Source of the DNA: an uncultured Pseudomonadota bacterium
GTDB lineage: Bacteria > Pseudomonadota > Gammaproteobacteria > Steroidobacterales > Steroidobacteraceae
NCBI GenBank assembly: GCA_903884235.1
Contig: CAISEB010000050.1
Location: 1-59,498 of the forward strand
Length of the DNA stretch: 59,498 nt
Reading direction: 5' to 3'
Of the stretch, positions 51,468-59,498 are shown piece after piece. The notes beneath the pieces were generated by a model that was not told the origin of the DNA, did no database searches, and saw only the letters and a list, made by a program, of their open reading frames with translations. The position numbers and the translations under genes were made by a program. Each line of letters starts with the position of its first letter. The stretch's first letter is position 1.

Positions 51468-51980
51468 TCAGTACGTCAGCACGCTGTGGATCGGGACGGC
51501 GCCGAGGCGACTGCGACCGTCGAGCGCGAGGAGTTCCGCGACGAACGCGCAACCGACGAGCGTCGCACCGAGGCGCCGCACGAGTTCGATGCTGGCCGCG
51601 GCCGTGCCGCCCGTGGCCAGCACATCGTCCACCAGGAGGACCCGCTGTCCGGGCTTGAGCGCGTCGCGATGCACCTCGAGCGTCGCGACACCGTACTCGA
51701 GGTCGTAGCTCACGCTCTCGACCGAGGCCGGCAGCTTGCCTGGCTTGCGCAGTGGCACGAAGCCGGCGCCCAGCTGCCAGGCGGCGAGCGCCCCGAAGAT
51801 GAAGCCGCGCGCTTCCATCCCGGCCACTACCTCGACCCCCGCCGTCTTGTACGGCTCGATCAGGTGCCCGATCGTCGTGCGCAGTGCGCAGGCGTCGCCG
51901 AGCAGCGGGCTCAGGTCGCGGAACAGGATGCCGGGCTTGGGGAAGTCGGGGATCGCGCGGATGAACTGATCCAGTTCCAT
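51468..51980 (-). CDS. apt: Adenine phosphoribosyltransferase
   Basis: The 170-residue enzyme salvages adenine to AMP with PRPP. It has the PRPP loop VLLVDDVLATGGTAAA and the N-terminal IPDFPKPGILFRDLSPLL, plus EARGFIFGA. Length and motifs are standard. ATG 51980 lies one base after the ATP-grasp gene stop, so it is part of the minus-strand operon. Confidence 0.95.
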   Translation of the reverse strand: MELDQFIRAIPDFPKPGILFRDLSPLLGDACALRTTIGHLIEPYKTAGVEVVAGMEARGFIFGALAAWQLGAGFVPLRKPGKLPASVESVSYDLEYGVATLEVHRDALKPGQRVLLVDDVLATGGTAAASIELVRRLGATLVGCAFVAELLALDGRSRLGAVPIHSVLTY

Positions 51981-51981
51981 C

Positions 51982-53016
51982 TCAACCCTCGTTCGAGCGC
52001 CACGCGGCCTGGTAGCCGATACCGAGCGACAGAATCCGTGTCAGCAGGTCGTCGTACCCGAACCCCGCGGCTTCCGCCGAGCGGGCCAAGTCCTCGCCCT
52101 CGGCGAGATTCGGATTGGCGTTGGCCTCGAGAACGAAAATCGTACCATCATTCCGCAGCCGGAAGTCCATCCGGGCGTATCCGGTCAGGTGCAGGGCGCG
52201 ATAGATGCGCTTCGTCAGGCGGCCGAGCTCGGCAGTGACCGAGTCGGGCAGGTCGAGCGCCGGCCCCGTCGTGATGCCATGTCGCACCTGGTAGCGGCGG
52301 TCCCACTTCACCTTGCGCGTCGCGATCGGCGCGTGGCCCTCCGCCAGCGAGCCGAACTGCATCTCCCACACGGGCAGCGTCGACAGCCGGTCGTTGCCGA
52401 GCACGCCGACGTAGATCTCGCGTCCTTCGATGTATTCCTCCACGAGCGCGTCGCTCTGGGTCGTGTCGTGCACGAACGCGATGCGCTCCCGCAGGCTCTG
52501 CGCGTCCTGGCAGACCGAGGCCTGCGCGATGCCGAGCGAAGCGTCGTCGGTCGCGGACTTGACGAACAGCGGATAGCGCAGCTTCGAGGGCAACTGGACG
52601 CGCTTGCCGCGCCGGAACACGACGAACCGTGGCGTCGGGATGCGGTGGTAGGCGAGCAGCTGCTTCGACAGCACCTTGTCGCGCGACAGCATCAGGCCGC
52701 GCGGATTGCAGCCGGTGTAGGGCTGGTGCAGCAGCTCGAGGAACGCGACCACGTGCTGGTCGTGCTTGGCGATGCCGTCGAACTCCTCGAGCAGGTTGAA
52801 CACGAGGTGCGGCTGCCATTCCTGGATCGTGGTACGCAACCCGGTGAGGCTGTCCAGCATGCCGATGCAGCGCACGTCGTGGCCGGCCTGCTTGAGGTGC
52901 GTGACGACGTCGTATTCGGTGCGCCACTCGTCGATCTGGCGCTGGTCATGCCCGGCGAGCGAATCCGGCGGGACGAGGCTCTCGTGAACGGCGACGAGGA
53001 TGCGTTGCTTCTTCAT
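51982..53016 (-). CDS. ATP-grasp ligase, D-Ala-D-Ala-ligase-like
   Basis: The 344-residue protein has an ATP-grasp domain. N-terminal MKKQRILVAVHESLVPPD is unlike true Ddl, but the middle has a Ddl-like HQPYTGCNPRGLMLSRDKVLSKQLL, the ATP-binding lysine region YPLFVKSATDDASLGIAQ, VEEYIEGREIYVGVLG, and the metal/phosphate loop FVLEANANPNLAEGED (from about 296). It likely ligates an amino acid or peptide carboxylate to an amine; the substrate is unknown. Its ATG overlaps the metallopeptidase stop by four bases, and apt follows one base after its own stop. Confidence 0.87.
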   Translation of the reverse strand: MKKQRILVAVHESLVPPDSLAGHDQRQIDEWRTEYDVVTHLKQAGHDVRCIGMLDSLTGLRTTIQEWQPHLVFNLLEEFDGIAKHDQHVVAFLELLHQPYTGCNPRGLMLSRDKVLSKQLLAYHRIPTPRFVVFRRGKRVQLPSKLRYPLFVKSATDDASLGIAQASVCQDAQSLRERIAFVHDTTQSDALVEEYIEGREIYVGVLGNDRLSTLPVWEMQFGSLAEGHAPIATRKVKWDRRYQVRHGITTGPALDLPDSVTAELGRLTKRIYRALHLTGYARMDFRLRNDGTIFVLEANANPNLAEGEDLARSAEAAGFGYDDLLTRILSLGIGYQAAWRSNEG

Positions 53017-54056
53017 AGGATCAACCTTCGACCAGCGCTGCGCTCGAAGGCGCGCACGAGGCGGGTCAGGATACGCTCGACATGGCGCGCCGAGCGCCGC
53101 TGCCCGCGCCCGACGTAGAGGCCGAGCTCCTGGGAGCGGTGGATGGCGGCCCGCATCACCTGATGGACGAGGTACTCGCCGCAGTGCTCGCGCGCGGCAA
53201 TCGCGCGATGCAGCCTGGGGCGCAGCCGACGCAGGAACGTCGCGGCGCGCAGCGGCCTGCGACCGGGATCGCGGGTGAACACGCGCTCGAGCAGCTCGTC
53301 CTCGTCGCGACGCGTCGTCGGCACATGGCGGCTGAGCCGGGCCGCGTAGTACTCCCTGAGCGTGCGGGTGTCCTCGCCGAGGCGATCGACGTGAACGCGG
53401 GTGCGCACCGCGGCCGGCGTCTCGGCGACCTCGGCCATCAGGCCGTCGACGTACTCGAGCTTGGCGATCGCGGGCCAACCCTCGTACTCGCGCCGCCAGC
53501 GCGAGCCGGGTTTCAGCCACACCGCGAAGGTCTCGGCAAAGTCCTCGGTGGGATGGCTCTGTGCATACCAGCTGCCCAGGTGCTGCACGAAGCGCCGGCT
53601 GCCCGGGCGCGGCCGGTAGCTGTCGGGATATGGCAGGGACGCCGGCCCGAAGGTCTCGCGCCAGCCACGCCGGCGCCGCAGGCGGTAGGCGTTGTCGAGC
53701 GCATGCCCGGCCTCATGGCGCAGGATGCGCATGAACCAGTTGCGGTTGCCGCCCTCCACCTCGCCCATCATGCGCCGCTCGAGACTGCGCAGTCGCGGGT
53801 GCGCGAGGTAGAACGGCAGCGCGAAGCCGGGCACGCCGTCCGGCGAGAACCACTCCTCGCCGAGCCAGCAGTGCGGGCGGAAACCGAGTCCACGCCGTTC
53901 GAGCTCGACATACAGCCGTTCCACGTCGCCGGCGAGCGGCGAGCCGTCGAGCGTGACGCCGAGATCGCACAGGCGCACATCGAGCAGCGCCTCGTGCTTC
54001 AGGCGCACCCATGGATGGCGTCGGGTCTTGCGTGGTGTCGTGGCGCGCGACGGCAC
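53013..54056 (-). CDS. Putative zinc metallopeptidase (Peptidase_Mx-like)
   Basis: The 347-residue protein has HEAGH at 114-118 (ILRHEAGHALDNAY) and a downstream acidic EDFAETFAVW at 171-180 that can supply the third zinc ligand. The N-terminal region (LLDVRLCDLGVTLDGS, WLGEEWFSPDGVPGFALPF) and the basic C-terminal third (many Arg) fit the putative zinc-binding metallopeptidase family PF15887. No signal peptide is present, so it is cytoplasmic. GTG 54056 follows GGGAGG at about 5 bases. It is tightly coupled to the ATP-grasp gene and 17 bases after the ADP-ribosylglycohydrolase gene. Confidence 0.82.
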   Translation of the reverse strand: MPSRATTPRKTRRHPWVRLKHEALLDVRLCDLGVTLDGSPLAGDVERLYVELERRGLGFRPHCWLGEEWFSPDGVPGFALPFYLAHPRLRSLERRMMGEVEGGNRNWFMRILRHEAGHALDNAYRLRRRRGWRETFGPASLPYPDSYRPRPGSRRFVQHLGSWYAQSHPTEDFAETFAVWLKPGSRWRREYEGWPAIAKLEYVDGLMAEVAETPAAVRTRVHVDRLGEDTRTLREYYAARLSRHVPTTRRDEDELLERVFTRDPGRRPLRAATFLRRLRPRLHRAIAAREHCGEYLVHQVMRAAIHRSQELGLYVGRGQRRSARHVERILTRLVRAFERSAGRRLIL

Positions 54057-54073
54057 TGGCCCCTCCCTGCTGG

Positions 54074-55036
54074 CTACGTCCGGACGATCCGGCCGAGCGC
54101 CGCGGCGAGCAGCCGGTCCGCGACGGCACCGATCCGTGGCGCATCGGCGAGCACCGCGAGCCAGTGCGACGGCAGCGTCGACGCGCCGGCGAGCGCCCCG
54201 GTGAACTGGCCGACGAGCGCCCCATTGGCATCCGCGTCGAGGCCGAGATTCACGGTCGAGAGCACAGTATCGCGGTATGCGCCGCCGGAGGCCAGCGCCC
54301 CCATCAGCAGGCGCAGCGCCCCCGGCGCGTCGCCGGCAGCCGACGCCGCACCGCTGGCGGCCTCGCGCCAAGACCCGGCCGCGACCGCGGCGACCTGCGG
54401 GTGCAGAGGGTCCCGCTGCCAGAGCCCCGGCACCGGCGACCAGTCGGGCGCCAGCAGTTCCAGGCGTGGAACTCCGCAGAGCACGCCGACCGCGATCGCC
54501 GCAGCGTAGCGGCAGGCATCCACGACGACCGGTGCCGTATGGGTGAGGCGCGCCAGGTCCGCTGCGAGCGCCACGGCGCGCTCGGGCTGCGCAAGCTCGA
54601 AAGCCGCGGCGATCGCCGCGCGGGGCAGCGGTTCACGATCGACGCGGGTCGCGTCGACGAGCGCGTGGGGATCGGCGCCGCGCGCGGCGAGCGCCCGGGC
54701 GAGCGTCGCGCTGATGCCGAGGCACTGGCCGGTGGCCGAGCCGACGCCGTCGACCTGCCAGGCACCGAGGCGCCCGTCGATGTCGCGCCGGTCGAAGCCG
54801 TCCAGCTCGGCGAGGCTTTCGGCGATGATGAGCGGCACGGCCGCATCGTCGGTCCAGGCGCCACGCGGCAGCTCGAACGGGCCACCGCCGATCAGGTCGC
54901 CAATCCGCGTGAAGGTGCCCGGCCGGCGATGCTGGGCGGGTGCCGCGACCGCATCGCCGAGCGCGAGACCGAGCAGCATCCCGCGGTACCGGTCGCGCAA
55001 CGCGTCGACCGCGGCATCGGCACCCGGCTCCGTCAC
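54074..55036 (-). CDS. ADP-ribosylglycohydrolase family protein
   Basis: The 320-residue protein has the ARH/DraG fold: [18 protein letters not shown] near residues 17-33, the metal-binding WTDDAA (61-66) and the C-terminal [25 protein letters not shown]. Metal-binding aspartates are kept, while the two usual threonines (TDDT and D-x-DT) are alanines here, which may change activity. These enzymes remove ADP-ribose from proteins, nucleic acids or O-acetyl-ADP-ribose. The GTG start overlaps the ttcA stop by four bases. It heads the peptidase/ATP-grasp part of the operon. Confidence 0.85.
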   Translation of the reverse strand: MTEPGADAAVDALRDRYRGMLLGLALGDAVAAPAQHRRPGTFTRIGDLIGGGPFELPRGAWTDDAAVPLIIAESLAELDGFDRRDIDGRLGAWQVDGVGSATGQCLGISATLARALAARGADPHALVDATRVDREPLPRAAIAAAFELAQPERAVALAADLARLTHTAPVVVDACRYAAAIAVGVLCGVPRLELLAPDWSPVPGLWQRDPLHPQVAAVAAGSWREAASGAASAAGDAPGALRLLMGALASGGAYRDTVLSTVNLGLDADANGALVGQFTGALAGASTLPSHWLAVLADAPRIGAVADRLLAAALGRIVRT

Positions 55037-55899
55037 GCAGTCCCCTCCACGGGCGGCGTGCGACGGCCGTCGAGCGCCGCGAAGTCGAACAGCGTCGGAT
55101 CCGCAAGCTGCGAGGGTTGCACGTCCCGCATCGCGGCGAAGATCGACTCGATGCGCCCGGGATGCGTGCGCTCCCACTCCCGCAGCATGCGACCGACGAC
55201 TTCACGCTGCAGGTTCGGCTGCGACCCGCACAGCGTGCACGGGATGATGGGGAACTTCCGCGCACGCGCGTAGCGCGCGATCTCGCGCTCGGCGACATAG
55301 GCGAGCGGCCGGATCACGATGTGGCGCCCGTCGTCCGACAGCAGCTTCGGCGGCATCGCCTTCAGCTTGCCGCCGTGGAACAGGTTCAGGAACAGGGTTT
55401 CCAGCAGGTCGTCACGGTGGTGGCCCAGCGCGATCTTCGTGACGCCGTTCTCGGCCGCGTACTTGTAGAGCGCACCGCGGCGCATCCGCGAACAGAGGCT
55501 GCACATCGTGCGGCCCTCGGGAATCAGGCGTTTCACGACGGAGTACGTGTCCTGCTGGATCACGTGCCACGCGACCCCGAGCGAGGCGAGGTACTCGGGC
55601 AGCACGTGCTCGGGGAAGCCCGGCTGCTTCTGGTCGAGGTTGACCGCGACCAGTTCGAAACTCACGGGCGCACTGCGCTGCAGCGAGAGCAGCAGGTCCA
55701 GCAGCGTGTACGAGTCCTTGCCACCCGAGACGCACACCATGACCCGATCGCCGTCACGGATCATGTCGTAGTCGGCGATCGCCTTGCCGACCAGGCCGCG
55801 CAGCTCGGCCTGCAGCCGCTTGAACGTGCGCGACGGCCGCGCCACCGCAACCGGCGGCGGCACCAGAAACGTCGGCACGAGCGGCAAGTCGGCGTCCAC
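55033..55899 (-). CDS. ttcA: tRNA 2-thiocytidine biosynthesis protein TtcA
   Basis: The 288-residue enzyme thiolates cytidine 32 of several tRNAs. The PP-loop SGGKDS (58-63) activates the base with ATP, and two CxxC motifs ([11 protein letters not shown] and [11 protein letters not shown]) hold the Fe-S cluster. [17 protein letters not shown] is the other core motif. It is slightly shorter than E. coli TtcA (311) at the N-terminus. GTG 55899 is 5 bases after the carboxypeptidase stop. It starts the run of overlapping genes that ends with the MOSC gene. Confidence 0.94.
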   Translation of the reverse strand: MDADLPLVPTFLVPPPVAVARPSRTFKRLQAELRGLVGKAIADYDMIRDGDRVMVCVSGGKDSYTLLDLLLSLQRSAPVSFELVAVNLDQKQPGFPEHVLPEYLASLGVAWHVIQQDTYSVVKRLIPEGRTMCSLCSRMRRGALYKYAAENGVTKIALGHHRDDLLETLFLNLFHGGKLKAMPPKLLSDDGRHIVIRPLAYVAEREIARYARARKFPIIPCTLCGSQPNLQREVVGRMLREWERTHPGRIESIFAAMRDVQPSQLADPTLFDFAALDGRRTPPVEGTA

Positions 55900-55904
55900 G
55901 CGTG

Positions 55905-57404
55905 TCAGCGCGGCTCGAGGTACTTGGCCTCGAAGTAGCGCAGCGCCGGTGCCGCCGTCAGCGGTCGTCCGGTCGCCTCGCGGATCAGGTCCTGCACCGT
56001 CATCTTGGCGCCGACGCCGTGCACGTTCTGGCGCAGCCACGTGAACATGCCGCTGAAGTCGCCGCGCGCGACGTCCGCGTCGATCGTGTCGACGTCGGAG
56101 CGGAGCTTTTCCCAGAGCTGGATGGCGATCAGTCCGCCGAGGGCATGCGCGGGGAAGTAGCCGAAACGGCCGACGGCCCAGTGTACGTCCTGCAGGCAGC
56201 CCTCGACGTCGTTCGCGGGCTTGAGGCCGAGCCGGGACTGCGCGCTCTCGTTCCAGGCTTCCGGCAGGTCAGCGGCGGCCAGCGAGCCGTCGAGCAGCTG
56301 CTTCTCGAGCTCGTAGCGCAGCATGATGTGCGCCTGGTAGGTCATCTCGTCGGCATCAGCGCGCAGCGAACCGCGGTGCACCTGGGTCAGGTAGCGGTAC
56401 AGGTTCTCGACCTCCCATTCGGGCCCGCTGACGCCGAGATGCTTCTCGAGGTGTGGCTTCAGGAAGGCCAGGAACGGCCGGCTGCGCGCGATCATCATCT
56501 CGATCAGCAGCGACTGGCTCTCCTCGAGCACCATGCCGCGGTTGCGGCCGACGGGCTGGTCGCGCCAGTCGGCCGGCAGGCCGAGCTCGTACATCGCATG
56601 GCCTGTCTCGTGCAGCGCCGCGAACAGCCCGTGGAACGGGTCGCCAGGCTCGAAGCGGGTCGTGATGCGCAGGTCGCCCGCCATGCCCTCGGTGAACGGG
56701 TGCTCGCTCTCGTCGAGCCGGCCGTGATCGAACGGGAAGCCGAGCGCCTTCATCGCCTCGACGCACAGCGCCCGCTGCTTCGCCGACGCGAACTTGCCGG
56801 TGATCGGCAGCGGCGGCGTCGCGGCCTGCACCTCGATGGCGTCCCGGATGAGCGCCGGCAGGCGACGGCCGAGCGCCTTGAACAGACCGTCGATATCGGC
56901 CGTCAGCACGCCGGGGCTGAACTCATCGACGAGCGCGTCGTACGGCGCGAGCGACAGGTGCTGGCCGAGCAGCGCCGCACGGTCGCGGATCAGCGCGACG
57001 ACCTCGGCGAGATGCGGCGCGAAGTCGGCGAAGCGCTGCGTACGGCGCGCCTCGAGCCAGTGCGCCTCGGCGCGGGCACTGGCCTTGGCGAGGCGCGACA
57101 CGAGCGAATTCGGAGTGGCGAGCGCGTGGTCGCGCTGCCGGCGCATCTCGCGCAGGTTCGCGACCTGCCAGTCCTCGAGGCCCTGCGCATTTGCGTGGGC
57201 GCGATCGATCAGGCGCGAGACCTTGGGCGAGGTGAGGATCGCGTGGCACTCGGTCTCGAGCGCGGCGAGCTGCTCGCCGCGCACCTCGGCGCTGCCGCGC
57301 GGCATCATCACCGCCGCATCCCAGCGCAGCGTCGCCAGCGCGCCGCGGAACGCGTGCAAGCGCCGGAATTCCTCCTCGAGCTGCTGGTAGGGGGTCGTCG
57401 CCAT
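55905..57404 (-). CDS. Carboxypeptidase Taq (M32 family)
   Basis: The 499-residue M32 metallocarboxypeptidase removes C-terminal residues from peptides. The zinc motif is HETGH (265-269, [12 protein letters not shown]), with the family's downstream glutamate in the ESQSLLIEM segment and conserved [25 protein letters not shown] and [15 protein letters not shown]. The length matches thermophile Taq carboxypeptidase (about 500). It is cytoplasmic. ATG 57404 follows GAGGAATC. It leads the minus-strand cluster, downstream of an AT-rich island that probably holds its promoter. Confidence 0.93.
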   Translation of the reverse strand: MATTPYQQLEEEFRRLHAFRGALATLRWDAAVMMPRGSAEVRGEQLAALETECHAILTSPKVSRLIDRAHANAQGLEDWQVANLREMRRQRDHALATPNSLVSRLAKASARAEAHWLEARRTQRFADFAPHLAEVVALIRDRAALLGQHLSLAPYDALVDEFSPGVLTADIDGLFKALGRRLPALIRDAIEVQAATPPLPITGKFASAKQRALCVEAMKALGFPFDHGRLDESEHPFTEGMAGDLRITTRFEPGDPFHGLFAALHETGHAMYELGLPADWRDQPVGRNRGMVLEESQSLLIEMMIARSRPFLAFLKPHLEKHLGVSGPEWEVENLYRYLTQVHRGSLRADADEMTYQAHIMLRYELEKQLLDGSLAAADLPEAWNESAQSRLGLKPANDVEGCLQDVHWAVGRFGYFPAHALGGLIAIQLWEKLRSDVDTIDADVARGDFSGMFTWLRQNVHGVGAKMTVQDLIREATGRPLTAAPALRYFEAKYLEPR

Positions 57405-57519
57405 GATTCCTCGGGGCCGACCGTGCCGCGCACGCGTTCTTGATGGGCACCCGCCGGGACGGCGGGGCCGGTGGTTCGTCGCAGGAACCGGTCGGGTGGG
57501 GCCATTCTACCCGACGCCC

Positions 57520-57579
57520 CTCCGGGGATCCCCCCGGAGAAGCATCAACTTATTGTTTTTTATTGGAAAAGACCATCAA
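57520..57579 (-). promoter_or_regulatory. AT-rich promoter island and leader hairpin of the M32 operon
   Basis: Bases 57541-57579 are far more AT-rich than the window. On the minus strand, TTGATG (57579-57574) and AACAAT (57557-57552) with a 16-base spacer may form a weak sigma70 promoter. Just downstream, CTCCGGGG and CCCCGGAG (57520-57527 and 57532-57539) form an 8-base-pair stem with ATCC loop in the expected leader, before the ATG at 57404. The rest of the 57405-57618 gap shows nothing clear. Confidence 0.4.
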
Positions 57580-57618
57580 TTGGGGCGTTGACAGGGGCTG
57601 GCGACCCCCCTGCCCGGC

Positions 57619-58095
57619 TCAGAAGTAGAGCCGCATCAGCACCTCGCCGACGAGCGCCGGCTTGGTCTCGCCCTCGATGTCGACCGTGAATTCCTCGGTG
57701 ATCTGCAGGCCGCCCTTGAACTCATCGACGGCGACCAGCTTCGAGCGCCCCCGGACGTTCGAGCCCTCGCGCACGGCGTTGACGAAGCGCAGCTTGTTCA
57801 GGCCGTAGTTGATGACCGTGCGCACGCCCGCGTATGGCGGCTTGCCCTCGTCGACGATCCCGCGCAGCAGCGGATACAGCGACAACGTGAGATAGCCGTG
57901 CGCAATCGTCCTGCGCCACGGCGACTCCTTCGCGGCGCGCTCGGGATCCGTGTGGATCCACTGGAAATCGCCGGTCGCCGCGGCGAACGCGTTGATACGC
58001 TCCTGCGTGACCTGCAACCAGTCGCTGGCGTGGGTTTCGTGGCCGACCTGCTGGAGCAGCTGGGCGCGTACGGTGTCGATGGACATCTCTCTCAT
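57619..58095 (-). CDS. MaoC-family (R)-enoyl-CoA hydratase
   Basis: The 158-residue hot-dog-fold protein has the MaoC/NodN hydratase-2 signature: FAAATGDFQWIHTDPERAAKE supplies the catalytic Asp/His pair (D-x4-H), and TIAHGYLTLSLYPLL the conserved HG segment. (R)-specific hydratases supply (R)-3-hydroxyacyl-CoA from beta-oxidation to PHA synthase. ATG 58095 overlaps the phaC stop (ATGA), which supports this role; ATG 58086 is an alternative start. It is the last gene of the phaE-phaC-maoC operon. A 6-base-pair stem CAGGGG/CCCCTG lies just beyond its stop. Confidence 0.87.
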   Translation of the reverse strand: MREMSIDTVRAQLLQQVGHETHASDWLQVTQERINAFAAATGDFQWIHTDPERAAKESPWRRTIAHGYLTLSLYPLLRGIVDEGKPPYAGVRTVINYGLNKLRFVNAVREGSNVRGRSKLVAVDEFKGGLQITEEFTVDIEGETKPALVGEVLMRLYF

Positions 58096-59162
58096 CCTTT
58101 GGCCGGAGTCCGGCCGCTGCCGCGGCCCGAGAGCCAGCGTGAAATCCCGGCCGGCACCACCGAGGCCCGACCGCTGACGTAGATACCGATATGACCGCAG
58201 TCGAACACGAGCTCGTCGCAGCGCCCGCCGACGAGCGAAGCCAGCGCGCGCGACGCCGCGGGCGGCACGATGTGATCGCCGCTCGCGATGACATTCAGGA
58301 CCGGCACGCGGATGCGGCCGAGGTCGACCGGACGGCCGTCGAGGACGAGCCCGCCGCGGACCAGCCGATTCTCTTGGTAGAACCAACGCACGAACTCGGC
58401 GAACGCGCGGCCCGCCTGGTCCGGGCTGTCGCGCACCCATTGCTCCATGCGCAGGAAGGTCGCGAGGCGGTCCGGACGGTCGGCATCATCGACGAGGGCG
58501 AGGTACTTCTGCAACGTCAGTCGGAACGGCATCAGCGACTGGAACGTGTAGTTGAGGAGTGCGCCCGGCACGTTGCCGAAGGCAGCGACGAGCGCGTCGA
58601 CATCGATGCCGCGGGCCCAGGCGGACAGCAGGTTGTCCGGCGTCTGGAAGTCCACCGGCGTCACCATCGTCACGAGGCGGCGCAGTCGCGTGGGCTCGAG
58701 CGCCGCGTACAGCAGCGAGAGCGTCCCACCCTGGCAGACACCGAGCAGGTCCGGACGCCCCGCGCGCTCGGTCACGTGCAGCACCGCGCGGTGCAGCGGA
58801 CCCAGCACGTAGTCGGCAATGCCGACCTCGCGGTCGCCGCGATCGGGCGTGCCCCAGTCGATCAGGTAGACCTCGTGGCCGAGACCGACCAGCCGGCGGA
58901 TCAGCGAACGGTCGGGCTCGAGGTCGAGCACCGTCGGCCGGTTCACGAGCGCGAATGCGATCAGCAGCGGCGTGCGCTTCGCCGGGCGTCCCGAGGCCGC
59001 GTAGCGGTAGAGGGTGGCCTTGCCATCGCGCAGCACGGCCTCGCGCGGCGACGTCGCGAGTGCCGGTGCGGGGTTCGCGGCAAGCAGCGCGAGCGCGCGC
59101 GCGGCGCGCGCCTGGAACTCGGCGATCTCCGCGGCGATCGCGCTCGGACCCGGGTGGCTCAT
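58092..59162 (-). CDS. phaC: Class III PHA synthase catalytic subunit PhaC
   Basis: The 356-residue protein is a class III synthase catalytic subunit, which polymerises (R)-3-hydroxyacyl-CoA into polyhydroxyalkanoate on granules. The lipase-like box GVCQGG places the catalytic cysteine at 143; catalytic Asp lies in SGDHIVPP and His in DCGHIGIYVSG. The length matches Allochromatium PhaC (355), and the adjoining PhaE confirms class III. The ATG at 59162 overlaps the phaE stop (ATGA). Confidence 0.95.
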   Translation of the reverse strand: MSHPGPSAIAAEIAEFQARAARALALLAANPAPALATSPREAVLRDGKATLYRYAASGRPAKRTPLLIAFALVNRPTVLDLEPDRSLIRRLVGLGHEVYLIDWGTPDRGDREVGIADYVLGPLHRAVLHVTERAGRPDLLGVCQGGTLSLLYAALEPTRLRRLVTMVTPVDFQTPDNLLSAWARGIDVDALVAAFGNVPGALLNYTFQSLMPFRLTLQKYLALVDDADRPDRLATFLRMEQWVRDSPDQAGRAFAEFVRWFYQENRLVRGGLVLDGRPVDLGRIRVPVLNVIASGDHIVPPAASRALASLVGGRCDELVFDCGHIGIYVSGRASVVPAGISRWLSGRGSGRTPAKG

Positions 59163-59498
59163 GCCGGCTTCCGGCGGCGACGGGCGCGCGGCGCCGGAGC
59201 CTCGCGAGCCGCGAGTGCCGCCTGCAGCTCCCGAACCCGGTCGTGCAGGGCATCGACCTCGCCTCGGCTCGGCATCCCGACGAGCCGCATCGCCTCGTCG
59301 AGGGCGCCCTGCTGCTGCGACTTCAGCCGGACGAGCTCGTTGCACAGCGCCGCCTGCGCGCCCGTGAACGCCGGACTGAATGCGACCTCGCGGAATGCCG
59401 CCTCGGCCGCATCGACCCACGCGTCGAAGGCCCCGCGCAGCGTCGCCGGGCGCGGCGCGGCCGCGAGCCGGCGCGCGAAACCCTGCGCGGTCGCCGCG
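59159..59498 (-). CDS. phaE: PHA synthase subunit PhaE, C-terminal part
   Basis: About 112 C-terminal residues are present, cut by the window edge. They include FDAWVDAAEAAFREVAFSPA followed by the segment FTGAQAALCNELVRLKSQQQ and then LDEAMRLVGMPSRGEVDALH. This matches the conserved C-terminus of class III PhaE, the partner needed for PhaC activity. It ends in a coiled coil (VDALHDRVRELQAALA) and an Arg/Lys-rich tail (RARRRRKPA), possibly for granule or protein contacts. Its TGA overlaps the phaC ATG. Confidence 0.93.
   Translation of the reverse strand, partial: AATAQGFARRLAAAPRPATLRGAFDAWVDAAEAAFREVAFSPAFTGAQAALCNELVRLKSQQQGALDEAMRLVGMPSRGEVDALHDRVRELQAALAAREAPAPRARRRRKPA

Noticed and set aside
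53013-55036. Toxin-antitoxin or phage-defence operon reading of the ARH/peptidase/ATP-grasp block
   Set aside because: No ADP-ribosyltransferase, toxin-like or effector gene is present, and the block sits among housekeeping genes, so a defence call is not supported.

Overview
The window is a high-GC (about 70 percent by eye), densely coding chromosomal segment. The gene set points to a gammaproteobacterium: PlsB of full gammaproteobacterial length, GreB, TtcA, biosynthetic SpeA, the YrfG/CysQ/DUF3301/RNase AM neighbourhood, and a class III (PhaE/PhaC) polyhydroxyalkanoate synthase. The DUF1302/DUF1329/YCF48/MMPL cluster and homospermidine synthase suggest something like Steroidobacterales, Nevskiales or a neighbouring high-GC order; that placement is inference. 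I see no rRNA, tRNA, CRISPR array, insertion sequence or prophage. Start codons are often GTG or TTG, and many neighbouring genes overlap by 1-4 bases.

Layout. 1-4902: housekeeping genes (end of an unidentified gene, YrfG-like nucleotidase, CysQ, DUF3301, RNase AM, DUF465, MscS-type channel, ArfB). 4907-12679, minus strand: a five-gene envelope operon, read as DUF1302 barrel, DUF1329 periplasmic protein, YCF48 propeller, MMPL/RND pump and a DUF4344 protein whose HExxH zinc site is lost. 12911-16783: PlsB, a GIY-YIG protein, a small lipoprotein, an alpha/beta hydrolase and an alkyltransferase-like DNA repair protein. 16852-24854: a cNMP-domain patatin, an unknown anchored protein, a fused 5-oxoprolinase, and an orphan contractile-tail sheath protein. 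24920-29563: a small gene, a GT4 glycosyltransferase, then LemA, two TPM proteins and an L,D-transpeptidase.

29600-37290: a methyltransferase, a 64-residue protein with its own terminator, GreB, homospermidine synthase with a GST, a sulfurtransferase, arginine decarboxylase with a good sigma70 promoter, and a glycine-rich RRM protein behind a leader of about 390 bases. 37513-44403: a periplasmic oxidation module (PQQ dehydrogenase with a cytochrome c tail, an exported amidohydrolase, a GMC dehydrogenase with a four-cysteine cluster and its small subunit) and an exported methyltransferase-like lipoprotein. 44413-50633: a UvrD-type helicase, an AhpD-like protein, a Nudix hydrolase, a small protein behind a perfect CRP-type site, and a divergent HAD phosphatase/glycerophosphodiesterase pair that may be leaderless in both directions.

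50644-57404, minus strand: M32 carboxypeptidase, TtcA, ADP-ribosylglycohydrolase, a zinc metallopeptidase, an ATP-grasp ligase, adenine phosphoribosyltransferase and a MOSC protein, packed with overlapping or nearly touching ends. 57619-59498: PhaE (cut by the window edge), PhaC and a MaoC-type hydratase form a PHA operon.

The best candidates for undescribed biology are the DUF1302-DUF1329-YCF48-MMPL-DUF4344 envelope operon, the ADP-ribosylglycohydrolase/metallopeptidase/ATP-grasp block, and the lone sheath protein.
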